Shown one piece after another: positions 60,801-64,000 of a DNA stretch of 64,000 nucleotides. Both the position numbers and the translations under genes were made by a program. The notes below the pieces were generated by a model that was not told the DNA's origin, ran no database searches, and saw only the letters and a program-made list of their open reading frames with translations. Source of the DNA: Tyto alba (taxonomy: Eukaryota > Chordata > Aves > Strigiformes > Tytonidae); assembly GCF_018691265.1 (NCBI RefSeq), contig NW_024881322.1:12983489-13047488 (forward strand). The letters are read 5' to 3'. Within the stretch, counting starts at the first letter, position 1. Each line of letters opens with the position of its first letter.

Positions 60801-63214
60801 CACTCTTACACAGTAGTCGTGTTCTCTGAATAACAGGAAAATTACTTTTCATACTCTCAAAAAATATTTCTGAAAGAACATTTACCTCATATAATCCTGT
60901 ACATGGGCTTCTCAATAAAATGGTCTTTTTAATGGATTTCAATTAAAAGGGAAACTGCCAGATTATAGAGTTGCTTTAAGTAATATATTCATGTTAATTT
61001 TTGTCTAGGAGATGCCAACAGACAAATTAGTGAATACAAATTTAAGCTTTCAAAAGCTGAACAAGACATAACTACCTTGGAACAAAATGTAAGTGTGTCT
61101 TTCTTCATATTTATTGTTATCATTGCACTTACTCTGCACACTTTTACAATATGTTTTTCAACAAAACCTATGAAAACATATTTCATCATTTGATTTACTG
61201 TTTGTTCTTTATTTTTCACAGAATGGCACTACATTTGTATTTTTTCATATTTCCTGCAATGCAATACCTGTGCATAGTCCAACCAAAAGATAAAATAATC
61301 TGGAGTTAATTTTCTAAAATATGAATGTACAGCAGAATATAAAGAGGAACTGAAGCTATTATTTCAAGAAAATCAGTTTATGTAGCTTAATTACTTGTAA
61401 GAAAGTTGTGTAGACTGTGGAAAGTATATAAATTACTCTCTGAAATTCAAGAATTTGTTTTTATAGATGTACATATAGATATATCTCACACTTACTTACA
61501 CTTTGCGATTGTAAGTCAGTAACACGATATTATAGTTCAGCATCTCTGTAGATCCCCTAAAAATCACATGAAGGATTATAGCTTGAATCAGAGATGCATA
61601 GCTGTTCTCTCTTGCACAGCAGCAGGCTACTAGCCCATTCTATGGATTTGGGGGTAGCAGGGAGCTATAAATAGAACAATCCAGCAAGTGAGCTTTAACA
61701 CCTGCAGACTGCAACCAGGATTTGTCTTGAGCCCCCTCAAGACAAACTGCACTCTGTGCTTGAGCTCAAGACCTCTTGCATCATGTCCTGATAAGTTACA
61801 GTCTCCTTTCTACTTTGCACCCTTTGCACCTTTTCATATGGTCTCTGCTTTTCAACTTTCCAGCTTTTATTTTTAATTTTAGTTCTTGATTTTTTTTTTT
61901 CTTTTTCCAACATTTAGTTCTTTTATCTTCTGTATCTTCTCAGCTGTGTCCTGCGCTGTGTCGCATTCTCTACCATTTCCTGTGACCCTTGGCAGGGAGG
62001 GACAGGCAGTGAAGAGTATTCCAAGTTTCTGCCCACAATTTATTCTACTGTTTTATTAGTTCTTTTAAACACTCTCTTTGCAATTACGGCTGAGGCTAAC
62101 ACAGTTAATCCTACTCTTTGCAGAGGGAAATACTATGGGTAATTCACAGGTTGTGTACAGTGCTATTTCAGAAAGGGAAGAAGAGGTGCTGGAACACCTG
62201 AGTAATCATTCCTTTTGTCTTATTGGGTTTGCAGATTGGACGACTTGAGGGGCAGGTTGCAAGGTATAAAAGTGCAGCAGAAAATGCCGAAAAAGTAGAA
62301 GATGAACTCAAAGCTGAAAAGAGGAAGCTTCAGCGAGAGGTAATTGACTTGATTTCCTTTTCAGCTCTGTGCTCCTTTGTCTTGAACCTTTCTGTCTTTT
62401 GCCTTCGAGCTCTGTGGTTTTTGTAATCTTCAGTTACAGCTTCTAAGTGTTTTTGGAGCATACCGAGTCTATCAGTGTTGCATTCAGAAGGCAAGTGTAG
62501 CACATAAAAATAATACTAATTACAATTCAGTGCAGTGCTTCCTTGAAAGAAAGATCTAAAATGGTATTTTCTTCTAAATGTGATAACTTGTACTATTTTA
62601 AACTAATCATTCCATAAAAATTACTGGGGAGCCAAATGCTCCCTATGTCATGTGTCAGCCTGGGAAGCTTCCAGCATGCACCTCACAGGGAGCTGGGAAG
62701 AAGCTGTATTTAACTGAGCTGCTGATCAGGCTTGCTTAAGAGCTGCTGCATGATTAGCATGACACCTGCTACCCAGGGGGAATATATATCCATCAGCAAG
62801 TTACAACAGTGGAGAGGACTTTACCTTTAAATAGCGTGTAATAGAAGGTTGAAGGCACATAGTTCTTCTAGAATCAGTACGTGTTTTATGTTTCAGTTGC
62901 TTCCCAATTATTTTTTTTCAACAGTTGAATTCCAGTTCATCTGACTGCATGCAATAATGAAAGTGTTGTGTCTTAACTTACGTGGCACTCTTATGAAGCA
63001 TATAATACACGTATTCCTGATTTAATTTCCTCTGTCAAAGCTTAAGAACAACAGAAAGTCCAAGTAAACAAAAGTGATCGTAACTTTTGCTTTCATTTTG
63101 TAGTTAAGAACAGCACTGGATAAGATAGAAGAGATGGAGATGACCAATAGCCACTTAATGAAAAGGCTGGAGAAGATGAAGGCAAATAGGACTGCGCTTT
63201 TATCTCAACAGTGA
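15741..63214 (+). CDS. LRRFIP2: LRRFIP2, Flightless-1-interacting protein 2 (27 coding exons, spliced)
   Basis: Spliced gene read from exon homology and GT-AG borders; joining all exons gives about 723 residues, close to the longest human isoform as I remember it. Residues 1-59 are a basic helical N-terminus ([16 protein letters not shown], then [20 protein letters not shown]). Residues about 60-347 are Ser/Arg/Tyr-rich and low in predicted structure, with several RRxS-type basophilic kinase sites. Residues about 348-723 are charged heptad-like coiled coil ending in ALLSQQ, with a Gly/Pro break near [14 protein letters not shown]. Family knowledge: LRRFIP proteins bind the LRR domain of Flightless-1; LRRFIP2 also binds Dishevelled (Wnt signalling) and MyD88 (TLR4 signalling) and dampens NLRP3. 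LRRFIP1 is excluded because the [18 protein letters not shown] and [14 protein letters not shown] blocks are LRRFIP2-type. Exons up to 56050 are all multiples of three; only two junctions near the 3' end split codons. Confidence 0.96.
18784..18808. repeat. Perfect 25-nt palindrome (12-bp arms, 1-nt centre)
   Basis: TGCAGTTTCCTC, A, GAGGAAACTGCA. Both arms match without mismatch. Confidence 0.95.
19396..19486 (+). repeat. A/C-rich low-complexity tract
   Basis: About 90 bp almost wholly of A and C, with A runs broken by CC and ACAC. May be the decayed tail of an insertion. Confidence 0.85.
22263..22282 (+). repeat. Poly-A run (A20)
   Basis: Twenty consecutive A directly after a T-rich stretch, inside an intron. 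Confidence 0.85.
24932..25018 (+). CDS. LRRFIP2: LRRFIP2 coding exon, residues 31-59 (basic helix)
   Basis: Reads [20 protein letters not shown] followed by RELERQQKE, the signature helix shared by LRRFIP1 and LRRFIP2. Acceptor ttgcttgtag, donor GAG|gtagtg; 87 nt. Confidence 0.97.
25019..26506 (+). other. LRRFIP2: LRRFIP2 intron, nothing further seen
   Basis: AT-rich intron of about 1.5 kb. No repeat family or conserved block recognised. Confidence 0.8.
26507..26557 (+). CDS. LRRFIP2: LRRFIP2 coding exon, residues 60-76
   Basis: 51 nt encoding [17 protein letters not shown], matching the family motif ending in KW-x-x-I-x-x-WM. Acceptor ttctgtag, donor ATG|gtaggc. Too short to stand out as an ORF; found by homology and splice sites. 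In this family this exon can be alternatively used. Confidence 0.93.
26558..29351 (+). other. LRRFIP2: LRRFIP2 intron, nothing further seen
   Basis: About 2.8 kb. Includes an A/C-rich low-complexity patch near 27040-27090; no exon recognised. Confidence 0.75.
29352..29405 (+). CDS. LRRFIP2: LRRFIP2 coding exon, residues 77-94
   Basis: 54 nt encoding [18 protein letters not shown], which continues directly from the WM of the previous exon as in LRRFIP1 and LRRFIP2 (WMEDSER). Acceptor tttctcag, donor TTG|gtttgt. Opens the Ser/Arg-rich region. Confidence 0.95.
29494..29538 (+). CDS. LRRFIP2: Probable LRRFIP2 cassette exon, residues 95-109
   Basis: 45 nt, phase 0, encoding [15 protein letters not shown]. 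It follows a strong acceptor (ggtttcattttcttag) and ends at AGA|gtcagt. It lies in the place where the mammalian protein, as I remember it, has a 15-residue block with the pattern xxEDALSIRSVxSxR, and the E/D-A-L-S core and length agree. The preceding intron would be only 88 nt, similar to the 83-nt intron at 36458-36540. The donor is moderate, so inclusion may be regulated. Confidence 0.65.
29539..31103 (+). other. LRRFIP2: LRRFIP2 intron, nothing further seen
   Basis: About 1.6 kb, AT-rich, no repeat family recognised. Merges into a 1.7-kb intron if the exon at 29494 is skipped. Confidence 0.65.
31104..31169 (+). CDS. LRRFIP2: Probable LRRFIP2 cassette exon, residues 110-131
   Basis: 66 nt, phase 0, open throughout: [20 protein letters not shown] then LV. 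Composition is typical of this Ser/Arg-rich region, with an STSRRR basic cluster. Acceptor is ttttaattcttaag, donor GTG|gtgtgt; both are moderate, as expected of an optional exon. I do not recall this block in the main mammalian isoform, so it is either a lineage-specific or a rarely included module. Confidence 0.62.
31170..33093 (+). other. LRRFIP2: LRRFIP2 intron with a very AT-rich part and a GC-richer block
   Basis: About 31855-32000 is extremely AT-rich. About 32440-32720 is much more C/G-rich than its surroundings, with pyrimidine stretches, and may be an unrecognised transposon fragment. Confidence 0.65.
33094..33135 (+). CDS. LRRFIP2: LRRFIP2 coding exon, residues 132-145
   Basis: 42 nt encoding [14 protein letters not shown], which aligns with the mammalian YDxxKDRSSR block. 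Acceptor tcttttacttcag, donor CCT|gtatgt. The smallest coding exon in the gene. Confidence 0.87.
33136..34082 (+). other. LRRFIP2: LRRFIP2 intron, nothing further seen
   Basis: AT-rich, about 0.95 kb, no recognised element. Confidence 0.8.
34083..34151 (+). CDS. LRRFIP2: LRRFIP2 coding exon, residues 146-168
   Basis: 69 nt with [20 protein letters not shown] then DLL; the C-terminal SHKDLL is diagnostic of LRRFIP2. The KKKK run is a possible basic sorting or interaction patch. Acceptor ttttgttcttag, donor TTG|gttagt. Confidence 0.92.
34152..35569 (+). other. LRRFIP2: LRRFIP2 intron, nothing further seen
   Basis: About 1.4 kb ending in a long T-rich polypyrimidine tract before the next acceptor. 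Confidence 0.8.
35570..35644 (+). CDS. LRRFIP2: LRRFIP2 coding exon, residues 169-193
   Basis: 75 nt including [20 protein letters not shown] and ending in YHTR. Tyrosine-rich and strongly like the LRRFIP2 [15 protein letters not shown] block. Acceptor tctcccccacag, donor CGG|gtctgt. Confidence 0.94.
35645..36409 (+). other. LRRFIP2: LRRFIP2 intron, nothing further seen
   Basis: AT-rich, about 0.77 kb, no recognised element. Confidence 0.8.
36410..36457 (+). CDS. LRRFIP2: LRRFIP2 coding exon, residues 194-209
   Basis: 48 nt encoding [16 protein letters not shown], matching the [11 protein letters not shown] block of LRRFIP2. Acceptor cacactgcag, donor AGG|gttagt. Separated from the next exon by an 83-nt intron. 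Confidence 0.93.
36541..36585 (+). CDS. LRRFIP2: LRRFIP2 coding exon, residues 210-224
   Basis: 45 nt encoding [15 protein letters not shown], matching the SPTxNSGLLRSxSL block. Acceptor tctcttcatag. The donor that keeps frame is TTG|gttcgt; a stronger-looking donor (GTTC|gtaagc) starts 4 nt later and would shift frame. Confidence 0.85.
36586..38000 (+). other. LRRFIP2: LRRFIP2 intron with a TA run and a T-rich tract
   Basis: Contains a short (TA)n at 37379-37390 and a T/G low-complexity tract at about 37447-37500; no exon recognised. Confidence 0.75.
37379..37390 (+). repeat. Short (TA)n microsatellite
   Basis: Six TA/AT units within an intron. Confidence 0.75.
38001..38048 (+). CDS. LRRFIP2: LRRFIP2 coding exon, residues 225-240
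   Basis: 48 nt encoding [16 protein letters not shown], aligned with the ASLYNGGLYNPYxxRT block. Acceptor ctctttctcag, donor ACT|gtaagt (strong). The next intron is 100 nt. Confidence 0.92.
38149..38202 (+). CDS. LRRFIP2: LRRFIP2 coding exon, residues 241-258
   Basis: 54 nt encoding [18 protein letters not shown], aligned with the PSExSYYSSRxSSxRSSP block. Acceptor cttttctttag, donor GTG|gtgagc. Confidence 0.93.
38203..41003 (+). other. LRRFIP2: LRRFIP2 intron, nothing firm seen
   Basis: About 2.8 kb. A splice-site-bounded open segment at 38760-38831 was considered and not accepted as an exon. T run near 40540-40554. Confidence 0.7.
41004..41111 (+). CDS. LRRFIP2: LRRFIP2 coding exon, residues 259-294
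   Basis: 108 nt with [20 protein letters not shown] followed by [10 protein letters not shown] and VQGLNS. The [12 protein letters not shown] core is LRRFIP2-specific and RRGS is a basophilic kinase-type site. Acceptor ccttatcttttgaag, donor AGT|gtgagt. An earlier AG at about 40970 reaches a stop before the conserved block. Confidence 0.93.
41112..43499 (+). other. LRRFIP2: LRRFIP2 intron carrying a CR1 remnant
   Basis: The CR1-like copy at about 41862-42230 is the only GC-rich part; the rest is AT-rich with a T run near 43329-43344. Confidence 0.7.
41862..42230 (+). mobile_element. CR1-like LINE 3' remnant
   Basis: Begins with a GGAGAGGTTGAGAGAACTGG block and ends with GGGGCTGGACTAGGTGGCTG, then GGGATTCTGCATTT, the typical CR1 3' terminus in sense orientation. 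Internal sequence is diverged and rearranged. Short open frames within it are remnants, not genes. Confidence 0.72.
43500..43544 (+). CDS. LRRFIP2: LRRFIP2 coding exon, residues 295-309
   Basis: 45 nt encoding [15 protein letters not shown], aligned with the LDEKSDKxYxExYxR block. Acceptor ttctctttcag, donor AGG|gtaaga (strong). Confidence 0.93.
43837..43950 (+). CDS. LRRFIP2: LRRFIP2 coding exon, residues 310-347
   Basis: 114 nt with [20 protein letters not shown] then [18 protein letters not shown]. The [10 protein letters not shown] motif is shared with LRRFIP1 and marks the end of the Ser-rich region; RRGS is a likely phosphorylation site. Acceptor cctttttaag, donor CGG|gtaaac. Confidence 0.96.
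43951..44397 (+). other. LRRFIP2: LRRFIP2 intron, nothing further seen
   Basis: 447 bp, AT-rich. The reading frame of the next exon stays open leftward into this intron by chance. Confidence 0.8.
44398..44469 (+). CDS. LRRFIP2: LRRFIP2 coding exon, residues 348-371 (coiled coil begins)
   Basis: 72 nt with [20 protein letters not shown] then KELK, nearly invariant in the family. Start of the heptad-patterned segment. Acceptor tatgtcctgcag, donor AAG|gtatca. Confidence 0.97.
46061..46110 (+). repeat. Two-copy tandem repeat, 25-bp unit
   Basis: 46061-46085 and 46086-46110 are identical except at two positions, both T in the first copy and C in the second. A recent local duplication. Confidence 0.92.
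46945..47262 (+). mobile_element. CR1-like LINE 3' remnant (old)
   Basis: GTGAAATGCTGGAACAGGTT, CCCTGGAGATACTTAAAA and GGAGATTGGACCAGATGGCA occur in the order of the CR1 3' region, ending near CCAACCTAAATTACTGCATGA. Highly diverged, so an old insertion. Confidence 0.78.
49032..49202 (+). CDS. LRRFIP2: LRRFIP2 coding exon, residues 372-428 (coiled coil)
   Basis: 171 nt, the longest coding exon. Contains [20 protein letters not shown], then [20 protein letters not shown] and [12 protein letters not shown]. Acceptor tctatctatag, donor AAG|gtacgg. Confidence 0.97.
49203..49846 (+). other. LRRFIP2: LRRFIP2 intron, low-complexity T tracts only
   Basis: T run at about 49350-49368 and a T/A-rich tract at about 49660-49702. 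No exon recognised. Confidence 0.8.
49847..49939 (+). CDS. LRRFIP2: LRRFIP2 coding exon, residues 429-459 (coiled coil)
   Basis: 93 nt with [20 protein letters not shown] then [11 protein letters not shown]. Acceptor ttgatgtag, donor GAG|gtatgt. From here the transcript can probably join either 51952 or 56328 without changing frame. Confidence 0.96.
49940..51951 (+). other. LRRFIP2: LRRFIP2 intron before the first coiled-coil cassette exon
   Basis: About 2 kb, AT-rich, no repeat family recognised. Ends in a very long pyrimidine-rich stretch (about 51870-51950). Confidence 0.75.
51952..52044 (+). CDS. LRRFIP2: LRRFIP2 cassette exon, residues 460-490 (coiled coil)
   Basis: 93 nt with [20 protein letters not shown] then [11 protein letters not shown]. 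The LQETxxWKDKKIG motif is known from longer LRRFIP1 and LRRFIP2 isoforms. Acceptor ctatttattacag, donor GGG|gtatga. Symmetric phase-0 exon, optional in the family. Confidence 0.92.
52045..55948 (+). other. LRRFIP2: LRRFIP2 intron between the two coiled-coil cassette exons
   Basis: About 3.9 kb. Contains an A-rich (CAAA)n tract at 53259-53291; no exon or named repeat recognised. Confidence 0.75.
53259..53291 (+). repeat. A-rich (CAAA)n tract
   Basis: A run followed by four CAAA units and a second A run, in an intron. Confidence 0.85.
55949..56050 (+). CDS. LRRFIP2: LRRFIP2 cassette exon, residues 491-524 (coiled coil)
   Basis: 102 nt with [20 protein letters not shown] then [14 protein letters not shown]. 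Pairs with the previous exon in the long isoform of the family. Acceptor tgcctgaacccag, donor GAG|gtatgt. Confidence 0.92.
56210..56253 (+). repeat. Two-copy tandem repeat, 22-bp unit
   Basis: 56210-56231 and 56232-56253 differ by a single T/A exchange. It lies 74 bp upstream of the exon at 56328, inside its branch-point neighbourhood. Confidence 0.9.
56328..56460 (+). CDS. LRRFIP2: LRRFIP2 coding exon, residues 525-568 plus one base
   Basis: 133 nt with [20 protein letters not shown], then [20 protein letters not shown] and L. Non-helical Gly/Pro-rich break in the coiled coil, diagnostic of LRRFIP2. Ends CTAG|gtaaaa; the last G joins AT of the next exon to make Asp. First exon that is not a multiple of three. 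Confidence 0.96.
56461..57814 (+). other. LRRFIP2: LRRFIP2 intron, nothing further seen
   Basis: About 1.35 kb, AT-rich with an A run near 56784-56800. Confidence 0.8.
57815..57864 (+). CDS. LRRFIP2: LRRFIP2 coding exon, residues 569-585
   Basis: 50 nt; with the previous G reads [17 protein letters not shown]. Restores codon phase. Acceptor ctttggttttag, donor CAG|gtaaaa. Confidence 0.96.
57865..59850 (+). other. LRRFIP2: LRRFIP2 intron with a CR1 copy and a GC-rich block
   Basis: Contains the best-preserved CR1 copy (58318-58852) and a second, unexplained GC-rich block (about 59510-59770) that ends about 80 bp before the next exon. Confidence 0.75.
58318..58852 (+). mobile_element. CR1 LINE 3' fragment, best preserved copy
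   Basis: GC-rich block in sense orientation: GCTGAGAGAGTTGGGGGGGT, TTCAGCCTGGAGAAGAGAAG, GGACAAGAGGTGACATTTTA, CAAGGCCAGGTTGGACGGGG and TTTAAGGTCCCTTCCAACCC in CR1 order, ending with ATTTGATAATTCTAG at the usual 3' terminal octamer-like repeat. 5'-truncated as most CR1 copies are. Fewer changes than the other copies, so younger. Confidence 0.88.
59851..59971 (+). CDS. LRRFIP2: LRRFIP2 coding exon, residues 586-625 plus one base
   Basis: 121 nt with [20 protein letters not shown], then [11 protein letters not shown] and a final A. Acceptor gcttctttttcag; a competing acceptor (ttttttcacag) ends at 59831. Donor A|gtaggt. Confidence 0.95.
59972..61008 (+). other. LRRFIP2: LRRFIP2 intron, nothing further seen
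   Basis: About 1 kb, AT-rich, no recognised element. Confidence 0.8.
61009..61088 (+). CDS. LRRFIP2: LRRFIP2 coding exon, residues 626-652
   Basis: 80 nt; with the previous A reads [20 protein letters not shown] then ITTLEQN. Acceptor atttttgtctag, donor AAT|gtaagt. Confidence 0.96.
61721..61746. repeat. Inverted repeat, 11-bp arms with a 4-nt loop
   Basis: TTTGTCTTGAG, CCCC, CTCAAGACAAA; perfect arms. Confidence 0.95.
61759..61770. repeat. 12-bp perfect palindrome related to the preceding hairpin
   Basis: CTTGAGCTCAAG, followed by AC as in the right arm of the hairpin 13 bp upstream. Confidence 0.9.
62235..62339 (+). CDS. LRRFIP2: LRRFIP2 coding exon, residues 653-687
   Basis: 105 nt with [20 protein letters not shown] then [15 protein letters not shown]. 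Acceptor gggtttgcag, donor GAG|gtaatt. Confidence 0.97.
62340..63103 (+). other. LRRFIP2: Last LRRFIP2 intron, nothing further seen
   Basis: About 0.76 kb with mixed composition; no repeat family recognised. Confidence 0.8.
63104..63214 (+). CDS. LRRFIP2: LRRFIP2 terminal coding exon, residues 688-723 and stop
   Basis: 111 nt with [20 protein letters not shown] then [11 protein letters not shown] and TGA at 63212-63214. Conserved LRRFIP C-terminus. Acceptor ttcattttgtag. Confidence 0.97.
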   Translation, partial: LRTALDKIEEMEMTNSHLMKRLEKMKANRTALLSQQ

Positions 63215-64000
63215 AGTGGAAATTGAAAATACGATGCACTGCTCCTTGAATAACTAGCCCCTAGCTTGTTTTTAAAATACAGACTTTCATTGGCACAAAC
63301 TATTTGAACACTGAGCTGTTCATTGGTGGTTTAGTTTCATAATTAAATGGCATACTTCTTTTTGTAACTTATGAGAGAATGAAATGTAGTTTGAATTCCC
63401 ATGTGAATGACAGCAGTTTTTTCTGTAGCGTTTGATTCTAGAGTCAGAGCTGGAGCACAGTGCTGTATGTTCGACTTAGCGATAGAAAATGTTTTTACAA
63501 CTGTGGAATCAAGTTTACTCACGATCTCTTTTGGCTGCTTTAATGATGCTTGATGCTCAGAGACAACTGCATGAATTCAAGACCACACTGTATTACTGTA
63601 TTATAAACTAACATATATTTGCTCAAGACATCACACAGCACAAGTGCCTTTTATCTGGTGCAATTTAGACTTCATTGTTGAAATAACCTTTGAAATCAGA
63701 TAACATTTTATTTTAAGATACATTGGGGGTATTCACTAAACTTTATACATTTTGAAAATACATTTTTGTAAAATATTTAAATTTATAAGAAAAAAAATAG
63801 GGACTGTATATAAAAATCTGCTTTTTTGCATGGGCACATCTGAGTTCTAGGTAATTTTGTCAAATACTAGCCCCTGATACTCTTAGTATTAAGAGTGCAG
63901 ATTTAAAAACTTCTGTTGTACACCATCAAATTATGTCATCTGCTGCTTAAGTGTGAATTTAAATTTTAGGGTGGGAGGAAGGGGTGGGCAATGTGGCTAC
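63215..64000 (+). other. LRRFIP2: LRRFIP2 3' UTR (continues past the window)
   Basis: Follows the stop codon without further exons. No AATAAA hexamer is seen before the right edge; the only common variant is ATTAAA at 63342-63347, early and without a clear GU-rich element. The main poly(A) site is therefore probably beyond 64000. In mammals MLH1 lies tail-to-tail with LRRFIP2, so its 3' end may follow just outside; nothing of it is visible here. Confidence 0.75.
63805..63812 (+). promoter_or_regulatory. Pumilio-type element in the 3' UTR
   Basis: TGTATATA in the sense orientation matches the UGUANAUA Pumilio response element. It sits in an AU-rich stretch; motif match only. Confidence 0.4.

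Larger units (their letters stand above)
61089..62234 (+). other. LRRFIP2: LRRFIP2 intron with paired palindromes
   Basis: Contains an 11-bp-stem inverted repeat (61721-61746) and a 12-bp palindrome (61759-61770) sharing the CTTGAG/CTCAAG core; otherwise unremarkable. Confidence 0.75.

Noticed and set aside
63342..63347. ATTAAA as the poly(A) signal of LRRFIP2
   Set aside because: Only 128 bp after the stop codon and without a clear downstream GU-rich element; may be a minor site, but the main site is probably outside the window.
1..64000. tRNA, rRNA, CRISPR array or viral insertion
   Set aside because: Scanned by eye for cloverleaf A/B boxes, regularly spaced repeats and viral protein motifs; none convincing. 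A tRNAscan, Infernal and viral-protein search would be needed to exclude small or decayed copies.

Overview
This window is vertebrate nuclear DNA, most likely from a bird. It is AT-rich, with long introns, GT-AG spliced exons, one strong CpG island and several CR1-type LINE remnants, and CR1 is the dominant avian retroposon. There is no bacterial, viral or plasmid gene content. Species cannot be fixed from the sequence alone.

The window holds essentially one protein-coding gene, LRRFIP2 (leucine-rich repeat Flightless-1-interacting protein 2), on the + strand. Reading the splice sites by eye gives a probable non-coding first exon ending at 5998, 27 coding exons from 15741 to 63214, and a 3' UTR that runs off the right edge. 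If every coding exon is joined, the product is about 723 residues. It starts with a basic helical N-terminus, continues with a Ser/Arg/Tyr-rich middle encoded by many tiny exons, and ends in a long coiled coil. From family knowledge, the protein binds Flightless-1, Dishevelled and MyD88 and acts in Wnt, TLR/NF-kB and inflammasome control.

Layout: 1-4680 is AT-rich sequence with no recognised gene. 4690-6480 is a CpG island promoter with two perfect NRF1 palindromes, GC boxes and long G runs, and possible divergent initiation to the left. 5999-31103 is a series of long introns around the first coding exons. 29352-43950 is the cluster of short Ser-rich exons, all multiples of three. 44398-63214 encodes the coiled coil, including two probable cassette exons (51952-52044 and 55949-56050). 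63215-64000 is 3' UTR. CR1 remnants lie in introns near 12.1, 42.0, 47.1 and 58.5 kb.

No new biological system was found. The points most worth checking are a 45-nt exon at 29494-29538, a 66-nt exon at 31104-31169, the strictly phase-0 design of the middle exons, two competing splice-site pairs that would introduce stop codons, and two striking DNA palindromes inside introns.
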